DNA of 64,000 nucleotides from Pseudomonas lactis. GTDB taxonomy: Bacteria; Pseudomonadota; Gammaproteobacteria; Pseudomonadales; Pseudomonadaceae. Each line of letters starts with the position of its first letter. The stretch's first letter is position 1. Made by a program: the position numbers and the translations under genes. Under the pieces are notes generated by a model. The model saw only the letters and a program-made list of their open reading frames with translations, was not told the DNA's origin and searched no databases. The stretch is taken from assembly GCF_001439845.1 (NCBI RefSeq), contig NZ_JYLO01000011.1:266839-330838 (forward strand). Reading direction: 5' to 3'. This document shows positions 58,337-64,000 of the stretch, in pieces.

Positions 58337-59356
58337 ATGCGTGCGTTGTTTTTTGTGGCCGCTCTACTGTTCGGCCTGCCGTCCTTTGCGGCTTCTCGAT
58401 GTGATGTCAATGTCCCGACCCAAACGGTCGACCTGGCTCAGGTGAGCATCGCCTATCAAAGTATCGGCCGTGCGTCCGACCCTGCGTTGCTGTTGGTGAT
58501 GGGCCTGGGCGGGCAGTTGATTCACTGGCCGGATGAAGTGGTGGTGGCCCTGTGCGAACAAGGTTTCCGGGTGATTCGCTACGACAACCGCGATGTGGGC
58601 TTGTCCACTTGGCGGCAGGCGCCGGCGAGCGCCAACCTGACTTTCGAAGTGCTGCGCTACAAACTCGGCCTGCCGGTGGCCGCGCCTTATACCTTGACTG
58701 ATATGGCCGACGACGCGCTGGGGTTGATGGATGCGCTGCAGGTGCAGCAATTTCACGTACTCGGCGCGAGCATGGGCGGCATGATCGCTCAACACCTGGC
58801 GGCCATGGCGCCACAGCGTGTGGAAAGCCTGACCCTGATCATGACCAGCTCCGGCGCCGAGGGCCTGCCCGCGCCGAACGCGGCGCTGGTGCAATTGCTG
58901 TCGCGGCGCAGCGCGCCCAACCGTGAGGTGGCGCTGGAGCAACAGGCGGATTTGCTCGCGGCGTTGGGCAGCCCGGATATCAAGGACGATCGCCAGGCGT
59001 TGCTGCACCAGGCGGCGCTGTCCTATGACCGCGCCTTCAACCCCGAAGGCGTGAAGCGCCAGATCATGGCGATCCTGGCCGAGCCGAGCCGTGTGCCCTT
59101 GCTCAACCAACTGCGCGTGCCTGCGTTGGTCGTCCACGGCACCGCCGACCCCTTGCTGCCGGTGATGCACGGCGTGCACCTGGCCGCGCATATCCAGGGC
59201 AGCCAGTTGAAATTGATTCCCGGCCTGGCCCACCGTTTTCAGGAAGCGTTCAAGGCGCCCTTGTTAGCGGCGGTGTTGCCCTACCTGCAAGCCCATCGCC
59301 AGGATGGCGCGCATTGGGCGCAGATCGATTTGAGCGAGCCTTCGAAGGTGCTGTGA
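58337..59356 (+). CDS. Exported alpha/beta hydrolase
   Basis: A 339-aa alpha/beta-hydrolase fold protein. From ATG 58337 there is a clear signal peptide (MRALFFVAALLFGLPSFAAS), which is why this start was taken over longer frames beginning at 58208 or 58229. Fold landmarks are the oxyanion region LVMGLGGQLIHWPDE, RYDNRDVGLST, the nucleophile elbow GASMGG (Ser145), VVHGTADPLLPV (Asp) and GLAHRF (His). Likely an esterase or lipase-like enzyme acting in the periplasm; substrate unknown. Divergent from metR with about 180 bp between them, so MetR could influence it. Confidence 0.82.
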   Translation: MRALFFVAALLFGLPSFAASRCDVNVPTQTVDLAQVSIAYQSIGRASDPALLLVMGLGGQLIHWPDEVVVALCEQGFRVIRYDNRDVGLSTWRQAPASANLTFEVLRYKLGLPVAAPYTLTDMADDALGLMDALQVQQFHVLGASMGGMIAQHLAAMAPQRVESLTLIMTSSGAEGLPAPNAALVQLLSRRSAPNREVALEQQADLLAALGSPDIKDDRQALLHQAALSYDRAFNPEGVKRQIMAILAEPSRVPLLNQLRVPALVVHGTADPLLPVMHGVHLAAHIQGSQLKLIPGLAHRFQEAFKAPLLAAVLPYLQAHRQDGAHWAQIDLSEPSKVL

Positions 59357-59410
59357 AGGTGGTGTATCGTGCAACCTTTATGCGCATGACTGCCTGCGAG
59401 GTTGCCCACC

Positions 59411-60064
59411 ATGAGTACTCCCCTGAAAATCGATTTCGTCAGCGACGTATCCTGCCCCTGGTGCATCATCGGCCTGCGCGGCTTGACCGAAGCCCTCGAC
59501 CAGCTCGGCAGCGAGGTGCGGGCCGAGATTCATTTTCAACCGTTCGAACTGAACCCGAACATGCCCGCCGAAGGTCAGAACATCGTCGAGCACATTACCG
59601 AAAAGTACGGCTCCACGGCTGAAGAGTCCCAGGCTAATCGTGCGCGTATCCGTGACATGGGCGCCGCGTTGGGCTTTGCTTTTCGCACCGATGGCCAGAG
59701 CCGTATCTACAACACCTTCGACGCGCACCGTCTGTTGCACTGGGCCGGGTTGGAAGGCTTGCAGTACAACCTCAAGGAAGCGCTGTTCAAGGCGTACTTC
59801 AGCGATGGCCAGGACCCTTCCGACCACGCGACCTTGGCGATCATCGCCGAAAGCGTCGGGCTGGACCTTGCGCGCGCCGCCGAGATTCTTGCCAGCGATG
59901 AATACGCCGCCGAGGTCCGCGAGCAGGAGCAGCTGTGGGTTTCCCGTGGGGTGAGCTCGGTGCCGACCATTGTCTTCAATGACCAATATGCGGTGAGCGG
60001 TGGGCAACCGGCTGAGGCCTTCGTGGGTGCGATTCGCCAGATCATTAACGAATCGAAATCCTGA
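59411..60064 (+). CDS. DsbA-family (FrnE-like) oxidoreductase
   Basis: A 217-aa cytosolic protein with a thioredoxin fold split by a helical insertion, as in DsbA/FrnE. The redox motif CPWC is at residues 15-18 (SDVSCPWCIIG), and the cis-Pro loop appears in SSVPTIVFNDQYAVSGGQP. There is no signal peptide, so it is not the periplasmic DsbA; FrnE-like members have been linked to oxidative stress or polyketide tailoring. GAGG lies 9 nt before ATG 59411. It is 54 bp downstream of the hydrolase on the same strand and may be cotranscribed. A long non-coding repeat region follows. Confidence 0.87.
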   Translation: MSTPLKIDFVSDVSCPWCIIGLRGLTEALDQLGSEVRAEIHFQPFELNPNMPAEGQNIVEHITEKYGSTAEESQANRARIRDMGAALGFAFRTDGQSRIYNTFDAHRLLHWAGLEGLQYNLKEALFKAYFSDGQDPSDHATLAIIAESVGLDLARAAEILASDEYAAEVREQEQLWVSRGVSSVPTIVFNDQYAVSGGQPAEAFVGAIRQIINESKS

Positions 60065-60242
60065 GGCCGAGCACGGAGCAAAATGTGGGGCTGTCAGTTG
60101 CAAATGAGGTGGCTGACACACCGCCATCGCAGCATAGGTATCTACACAACTTTGGTGTGACGCTGGACCTGTGGCGAGGGAGCTTGCTCCCGTGACGGCC
60201 TGACAGCCGGCGCCTATCTACCTGGCACCCCGCGATCCAAAT

Positions 60243-60682
60243 GTGGGAGCTGGCTTGCCTGCGAAGACGGCCTAACAGGCAACACATTTGGACAGGGTAC
60301 ATATCCGTTATTTAGGTAACGGCCGCTTAGGGTTCCGCCCTGACGGCGGGTCACTTTGGAAAAGCCCCAAAGTAACCAAAGGGCTCTTGCCCCACCACTC
60401 GGCACCTCGCTTAGGCTCGGTGTGCCCGAACGCAGGCTTGAATCCGTGGGCCGCCGCCACGCGCCATCCATGGCGCGGGGCGGCTAACCCGGCGTCCTGC
60501 CGGGTTACCCACGAATTCAAGCCTGCGTTCGGCCAGCGTGGTTTAACGGGGCGCCTAAGATCAAAAGCAGATCAAGAGCCAGATCAAGAGCGGCTCGCTT
60601 CGCATCGTGGTTACCGTGGGCTGCAACAACCTATAGAAGTTATATAGGTGCTTATGGCCATCGCAGGCAAGCCAGCTCCCAC
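60243..60682. repeat. REPIN arms split by an inserted element
   Basis: GTGGGAGCTGGCTTGCCTGC (from 60243) and its exact inverted partner (60661-60682) are the arms of the same REPIN type seen at 15446-15530, but here they are 396 bp apart instead of about 40. Confidence 0.65.
60321..60560. repeat. Cloverleaf-like structured repeat element
   Basis: An outer stem of 25 nt (60426-60450 against 60508-60532, 24 of 25 paired) encloses two perfect inner hairpins: CGCGCCAT-CC-ATGGCGCG (60460-60477) and TAACCCGGC-GTCCT-GCCGGGTTA (60485-60507). A third hairpin precedes it (CACTTTGG / CCAAAGT around 60351-60374), as does a small CCGCC/GGCGG stem near 60335-60349. I believe similar sequences are dispersed in fluorescent pseudomonads, but cannot verify it here. 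Confidence 0.6.
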
Positions 60683-60742
60683 ATTTGATCTGTGTCGGCA
60701 TTAAGAGAAGCGCTGGCCCATCCCTTGCATTACCCCCCTAAA

Positions 60743-60765
60743 GCCCAACCGGCCTGCGGTTGGGC
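60743..60765 (+). promoter_or_regulatory. Hairpin upstream of the arginase-like gene
   Basis: GCCCAACC and GGTTGGGC form a perfect 8-bp stem with a 7-nt loop, 25 bp before the TTG start. There is no T tract on the plus strand, so it is more likely a leader structure than a terminator. Confidence 0.45.
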
Positions 60766-60790
60766 GCTGCCATTAGGGGTGTAACTTACC

Positions 60791-61711
60791 TTGAATATTC
60801 TTGACCTTGACCACAGCCTCACCGGCCAGGCACCGATTGCCCGGCGGTTGGCCAGCGGTCGGGCCACGCGCCTGGACCTGCTGGACCTAGGCCCGAAATT
60901 GCGTTTGTGGTCCACCGAAAAAACCTGGAAGCGTTTCGTCGAGCGCCTGGCCCAGCGGCCTCGGCCCCGTGGCGCGCGCCCGGAAATCCTGTTTGTCGGC
61001 TCCGGCGATTATCACCACCTTACGCCGGCCTTTTTGGCCGACCTCAAAGAGCCCATCAGCCTGATCCACTTTGACAACCACCCCGACTGGGTGCGCTTTG
61101 CGCCCAAGCGGCACTGCGGTTCATGGGTCAACCGGGCGCTGAAGATGCCGGCGATCCAACGCATCGTCACCCTCGGCCCGTGCAGCGATGACCTGCATAA
61201 CCCGCAACTGCGCGGCGGCAACCTTGGCGCCCTCAAGCGCGGGCGTTTGCAGTTGTTTCCCTGGCAGCATCCGCCGTCCAAGGTCTGGGGCCGGGTGGGG
61301 GACGGCGCCGGCCACCAGCAACAGGAAAACCACCTGCATTGGCGCAACTTGGCGGACCTGGATTGGGCGGCTTTCCTCGACCAGATGATTGCCAGCCTGC
61401 CCACCGAAGCGATCTGGATCACCATCGACAAAGATGTGCTGGCCAGTGAAGACGCCGCGACCAACTGGGACCAGGGCGGCATGCGCCTGACCCATTTGCT
61501 CCAGGCCCTGCGAGCGTTGGCGGCGGGTAAACGCATCATTGGCATCGACGTCTGCGGTGAGTTCGCCACACCGGCGTTCAGCAACGCGTTCAAGCGCTGG
61601 GAAGCCAAGTCTGATCAGCCGCCACCGGAGCGCTGGAGCCCGCAAGACTTGCAGCGTAATGCTGCAACCAATGAAGCCTTGATCGACCTGTTTGAGGAGC
61701 TGTTCCCGTGA
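60791..61711 (+). CDS. Arginase-fold (ureohydrolase) family protein
   Basis: A 306-aa member of the arginase/agmatinase/deacetylase fold. Metal-ligand motifs are recognisable though divergent: GSGDYHH (70-76; His), HFDNHPD (93-99; Asp95, His97, Asp99) and TIDKDV (211-216; Asp213, Asp215), followed by NWDQGGM in place of the usual DPxxAPG. It should hydrolyse a guanidino or amide C-N bond with a dinuclear Mn or Ni centre, but it is too divergent to call arginase, agmatinase or guanidinase. The only plausible start is TTG 60791, with AGGGG about 11 nt upstream. Its stop overlaps the GTG of a half-size transporter gene, so it is coupled to membrane transport. Confidence 0.75.
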   Translation: MNILDLDHSLTGQAPIARRLASGRATRLDLLDLGPKLRLWSTEKTWKRFVERLAQRPRPRGARPEILFVGSGDYHHLTPAFLADLKEPISLIHFDNHPDWVRFAPKRHCGSWVNRALKMPAIQRIVTLGPCSDDLHNPQLRGGNLGALKRGRLQLFPWQHPPSKVWGRVGDGAGHQQQENHLHWRNLADLDWAAFLDQMIASLPTEAIWITIDKDVLASEDAATNWDQGGMRLTHLLQALRALAAGKRIIGIDVCGEFATPAFSNAFKRWEAKSDQPPPERWSPQDLQRNAATNEALIDLFEELFP

Positions 61712-62088
61712 CCCTGACCGTGGTGTTGTTACTGGCGTTTTCCATCGTCCTCGATGTGATTGGCCAGCTGTGTTTCAAATTGGGCGTGGACCGTTTGCCG
61801 CAACTCGATGGCGGTTTTCGCCTGCGTGCGTTCTGGGGCCAGGTGTTCAATGCGCCGCTGTTGTGGGCCGGCGTCGGCGCCTATGTGATTGAGTTTTTTG
61901 TCTGGCTCGAAGCGCTGTCCCGTGCGCCCTTGAGTCTGCTGTTTCCGCTGGCGGCGTTGGCCTATTGCCTGGTGGTGTTGGCGGGCAGGGTGGTGCTCAA
62001 GGAAACCGTCAGCCGACGTCGCTGGCTGGGCACGTTGGTGATCACGTTGGGTGTGATGTTGGTAGCAATCGCGGGGAACCAGGCATGA
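61708..62088 (+). CDS. Half-size DMT/SMR-like transporter subunit A
   Basis: A 126-aa membrane protein with four helices, like SMR proteins and ArnE/ArnF. TM1 reads FSIVLDVIGQLCFKLGVD with Asp16 at the place where EmrE has its essential Glu14. The C-terminal part (LSRAPLSLLFPLAALAYCLV, GTLVITLGVMLVAIAG) is typical of DMT half-transporters. The start GTG 61708 overlaps the arginase-like stop, and the stop overlaps the ATG of subunit B, so the two subunits should be made together and form a heterodimer. The transported substrate is unknown; coupling suggests it is related to the hydrolase reaction. Confidence 0.78.
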   Translation: MTLTVVLLLAFSIVLDVIGQLCFKLGVDRLPQLDGGFRLRAFWGQVFNAPLLWAGVGAYVIEFFVWLEALSRAPLSLLFPLAALAYCLVVLAGRVVLKETVSRRRWLGTLVITLGVMLVAIAGNQA

Positions 62089-62489
62089 CAACGCAGACAA
62101 TCAATACTGGCTGGCTGCATGGGCGGCTTGGCACCCTGGTGCTATGGGCATTGCTGATCGCCACCGAAAGCGCAGGGCAATTGTTCACCAAGGTGGCCGG
62201 CGATCAATTGGGGCCGATGGACTTCAGTTGGCAATGGCTGGCCGACGTGGCGCGCAACCCGGGAATTCTGGCGGCGATTGCCAGCTATCTCGGGGCGTTT
62301 TTTGTGTGGATGCTGATTCTACGGCGTAGCAGTTTGTCCCTGGCGTTTCCGCTGAGTTCGCTGGTGTTTGTGGCCGTATTGCTGGGTTCTTGGCTGGGGC
62401 TGGGCGAGCACATCAGCGCGTTGCATTGGGTAGGCGTGGTGGTGATTATCGGTGGTATCGCCCTTTTGGCTGAGGGCGAAGAACACTGA
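62085..62489 (+). CDS. Half-size DMT/SMR-like transporter subunit B
   Basis: A 134-aa, four-helix membrane protein paired with subunit A. ATG 62085 overlaps the subunit A stop by 4 bp. TM1 reads LLIATESAGQLFTKVAGD with Glu28 at the EmrE Glu14 position, whereas subunit A has Asp. Later helices are YLGAFFVWMLILRRSSLSLA and HWVGVVVIIGGIALLAEG. An Asp/Glu asymmetry between coupled subunits resembles other obligate paired SMRs. No further gene follows in the operon; a REPIN and a convergent porin gene come next. Confidence 0.78.
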   Translation: MTTQTINTGWLHGRLGTLVLWALLIATESAGQLFTKVAGDQLGPMDFSWQWLADVARNPGILAAIASYLGAFFVWMLILRRSSLSLAFPLSSLVFVAVLLGSWLGLGEHISALHWVGVVVIIGGIALLAEGEEH

Positions 62490-62516
62490 AAATAGTGCTA
62501 TGAACGCAGGCCCAAT

Positions 62517-62603
62517 GTGGGAGCGGGCTTGCTCGCGAATGCGGTGGATCAGTTAAATATTAGCTGACTGACACACTGCTTTCGCGAGCAAGCCCGCTCC
62601 CAC
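62517..62603. repeat. REPIN
   Basis: GTGGGAGCGGGCTTGCTCGC at 62517 and its inverted partner ending AAGCCCGCTCCCAC at 62603, between convergent genes. Confidence 0.9.
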
Positions 62604-62621
62604 ATTTTGCTCCCGGGTAAT

Positions 62622-63392
62622 TCAGTCGAAGGTGTAGCTGATCGCCGTCTGCACCTGGCCCTGATTCACCTGGCCAGCCTCTTTGACGATGCTGCTCTTG
62701 GCCGCCGACCCCACCAGGTGTACCCAGCTGGCACTGGTCAGCAGTGACCAATGGGGCGCCAGGGGGAAGGAAAAACTTTGACTCAGCGTCACGTTCTGAA
62801 AGCCGCCGCTCGCGTTATACGGCCGTAAGCCCGAGGCGACAGCTTCGTTGTTGTCTACGCCGAAAAAGGTATTGGTCTGGCGCGCATCGGCAAAATGCGC
62901 AACCAGGCCGCTGCTGCCGATAATCCCGCCACCCAAGGGGTAACCCAGTTCGCCGCCGATTTTACCCAGGGCGCCGCTCTGGGAATGCCCGCCGCCCACG
63001 GCCTGGCCCAATTGCGCGTAGACCCGCCAGAAATTGGCCGGGGCGTATTGGACGAAACCGCCCACTTCCGCCATGTCCGACACGTTGCGCAGGCCTTGCA
63101 ACTCGCCGTTGGAGGTGCGCCCCGAAAGGTAGTTGATATAGGGGCCAGCGGTAAGGCCGTGGGTATCCAGGGCGCTCCAGGTCAGGCCGTCATCGGTGCT
63201 CAGGCTGACGTCACCCCAATCCAGGTCCAGGTACGGCACAGGCCGGGTTTCGTAGCGGCTGCCGCTGGGGTCGTGGGGCTGATAGCTGAGGCCCGCGCCC
63301 ACATCGCCCGTGATGCCCTCTGCCCATGCGGCACTGCAAAGGCCCCACCCTCCAAGTAAACCGGTGAATACAGCAGCAGCGAACTTGGACAT
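62622..63392 (-). CDS. MipA/OmpV family outer-membrane protein
   Basis: A 256-aa beta-barrel protein. From ATG 63392 (AGGAA about 9 nt upstream) it has a signal peptide (MSKFAAAVFTGLLGGWGLCS, cleaved after AWA). The mature part opens with GDVGAGLSYQPHDPSGSRYE, typical of MipA/OmpV, and ends in an aromatic strand (VQTAISYTFD). Alternating polar and hydrophobic strands run throughout. MipA links lytic transglycosylase MltA with PBP1b in E. coli; many Pseudomonas homologues are simply scaffold or porin-like proteins of unknown role. It is divergent from the HAD phosphatase gene; the gap contains a palindrome and a sigma-54-type promoter. Confidence 0.85.
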   Translation of the reverse strand: MSKFAAAVFTGLLGGWGLCSAAWAEGITGDVGAGLSYQPHDPSGSRYETRPVPYLDLDWGDVSLSTDDGLTWSALDTHGLTAGPYINYLSGRTSNGELQGLRNVSDMAEVGGFVQYAPANFWRVYAQLGQAVGGGHSQSGALGKIGGELGYPLGGGIIGSSGLVAHFADARQTNTFFGVDNNEAVASGLRPYNASGGFQNVTLSQSFSFPLAPHWSLLTSASWVHLVGSAAKSSIVKEAGQVNQGQVQTAISYTFD

Positions 63393-63474
63393 GGGGACGT
63401 TTCCTGAAGGTGGGCAGGCGCGCATGAACGCGCAAACCGGCGCGCCTGCGCAAGCACTCATGTTGTTTGTAGCA

Positions 63475-63493
63475 AGCTACAAAAATTGTAGCT
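63475..63493. promoter_or_regulatory. Palindrome, candidate activator site
   Basis: AGCTACAAAAATTGTAGCT is a perfect inverted repeat (8-bp arms, 3-bp centre). It lies about 62-80 bp upstream of the sigma-54-type promoter, the usual place for an enhancer-binding protein site. Confidence 0.5.
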
Positions 63494-63554
63494 CCTGCGA
63501 CATATATCACTGCGCATTTCGCGCCAACCCCCAGCCCTGCGGGGTTTTCGCCAG

Positions 63555-63571
63555 TTGGCACAGTCCCTGCT
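63555..63571 (+). promoter_or_regulatory. Sigma-54 (RpoN)-type promoter of the HAD phosphatase gene
   Basis: TTGGCACAGTCCCTGCT matches the -24/-12 pattern: GG, exactly 10 bases, then GC. It lies 63 bp before the ATG at 63634. Confidence 0.6.
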
Positions 63572-63633
63572 CTATCCCTTGGCAAGCGCATACAGCGCGC
63601 TCCTCCAAGGCCCTTTACCTAAAGGAAAGGCAG

Positions 63634-64000
63634 ATGATCAACTGGCATATCGTGTGTGACTTCGACGGGACCATTACTCCCACGGATGTCATCGACAACG
63701 TCCTCCAACGCTTCGCCGGCCCCGAGTGGGAAACCATTGAGCAGGAATGGCTGGATGGGCATATCGGTTCACGCGAATGCCTGAGCCGCCAACTGGCGCT
63801 GATCAAGGCCACCCCGGCTGAACTGCTGGCGTACTTCGACAGCGTCGAGATCGACCCGGACTTCCCGGACTTTGTCGATCACGTCATGGGCCTGGGTGCC
63901 TCCATCGAAGTGGTCAGCGACGGCATCGAGCAGGGCATTGCCCGCATCCTTTCGCGCAACTACGTGACCCTGCTGCCGATCCTCGCCAACCGCCTGCGCC
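63634..64000 (+). CDS. MtnX-like HAD-IB phosphatase, partial (C-terminus off window)
   Basis: The first 122 residues of a HAD phosphatase. The start is supported by AGGAAAGG about 5-10 nt upstream and by the catalytic motif CDFDGTIT (Asp9 nucleophile, Asp11 acid) right after it. GPEWETIEQEWLDGHIGSRE forms the small helical cap, and motif II appears as IEVVSDGIEQGI (Ser-Asp-Gly). This arrangement is typical of MtnX/SerB-like HAD-IB enzymes that remove phosphate from small metabolites. The right window edge cuts the gene before motif III. Its upstream sigma-54-type promoter and palindrome suggest control by nitrogen status or a specific metabolite through an enhancer-binding protein. Substrate unknown. 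Confidence 0.85.
   Translation, partial: MINWHIVCDFDGTITPTDVIDNVLQRFAGPEWETIEQEWLDGHIGSRECLSRQLALIKATPAELLAYFDSVEIDPDFPDFVDHVMGLGASIEVVSDGIEQGIARILSRNYVTLLPILANRLR

Larger units (their letters stand above)
60065..60790. other. Long non-coding tract rich in repeats
   Basis: 726 bp between the DsbA-like gene and the arginase-like gene. In order it holds a REP variant (GGCGAGGGAGCTTGCTCCCG near 60173-60192), a REP (60243-60264), the cloverleaf-like element (60321-60560), short direct repeats AGATCAAGAG (about 60569-60592), an inverted REP (60661-60682) and a hairpin (60743-60765). Several open frames exist in the element, but they follow its palindromes and are probably not genes. Confidence 0.7.

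Noticed and set aside
60308..60520. Open frames on both strands inside the cloverleaf repeat
   Set aside because: They follow palindromic DNA, have no SD and no protein family look. Similar frames are often called hypothetical proteins but are better explained by the repeat.
1..64000. CRISPR arrays, tRNA or rRNA genes, prophage or insertion sequences
   Set aside because: None seen: no regular spacer-repeat pattern, no cloverleaf with tRNA consensus loops, no transposase or phage structural protein in any frame. The repeats present are REP/REPIN type.

Overview
The window looks like chromosomal DNA of a fluorescent Pseudomonas (P. fluorescens group). The evidence is high GC, REP/REPIN palindromes of the GTGGGAGC..GCTTGCC type in at least ten intergenic regions, a membrane glucose dehydrogenase, an icp-asrA gene pair, and metR beside an alpha/beta hydrolase. 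No rRNA, tRNA, CRISPR array, insertion sequence or prophage was seen. All function calls come from reading translations and motifs by eye; no database search was possible.

Layout. 1-9.3 kb: partial cmoA, a YhhN-family protein, a chagasin-type lipoprotein inhibitor (icp), a Lon-type protease (asrA) with a sigma-32-like promoter and a hairpin over its ribosome binding site, an EAL c-di-GMP phosphodiesterase, and an aromatic amino acid decarboxylase paired with a 2OG-Fe(II) oxygenase. 9.4-16.9 kb: gcd, a ZnuD-like TonB receptor behind a Zur-box-like dyad, a VF530-type protein, a Pr6Pr membrane protein, and a siderophore-interacting reductase with its PadR regulator. 16.9-24.3 kb: an AT-rich leader and a six-gene CS1-type (alternate chaperone-usher) fimbrial operon with two pilins and two paralogous tip adhesins. 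24.3-48 kb: an unusually long class A penicillin-binding protein, two giant effector-like proteins (1532 and about 2165 aa, the second ending in LRRs and a NEL-type E3 ligase domain), an amino acid permease, an OpgC-like acyltransferase, gtrA followed by a 28-codon glycosyltransferase remnant, bglX, a small monooxygenase with an FMN-glutamate-synthase-like protein, and an orphan HrpK-like protein preceded by a near-consensus hrp box.

48.3-57.2 kb: a zinc-independent L31 gene (rpmE2) behind a second Zur-like dyad, then a signalling island. On the minus strand this is a receiver-GGDEF-EAL protein, a di-heme cytochrome c peroxidase, a membrane histidine kinase and a receiver-histidine kinase, the last three joined by ATGA overlaps. 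Divergent on the plus strand are a receiver-degenerate HD-GYP protein, a Nudix hydrolase and a GNAT acetyltransferase, also overlapping. 57.2-64 kb: metR, an exported alpha/beta hydrolase, a DsbA-family protein, a long non-coding tract holding a cloverleaf-like repeat inside a split REPIN, a translationally coupled arginase-fold hydrolase with two half-size DMT transporters, a MipA/OmpV porin, and a partial HAD phosphatase behind a sigma-54-type promoter.

The most promising candidates for undescribed biology are the peroxidase/c-di-GMP/phosphorelay island, the arginase plus asymmetric transporter pair, the decarboxylase-oxygenase pair, the orphan effector-like genes, and the cloverleaf repeat.
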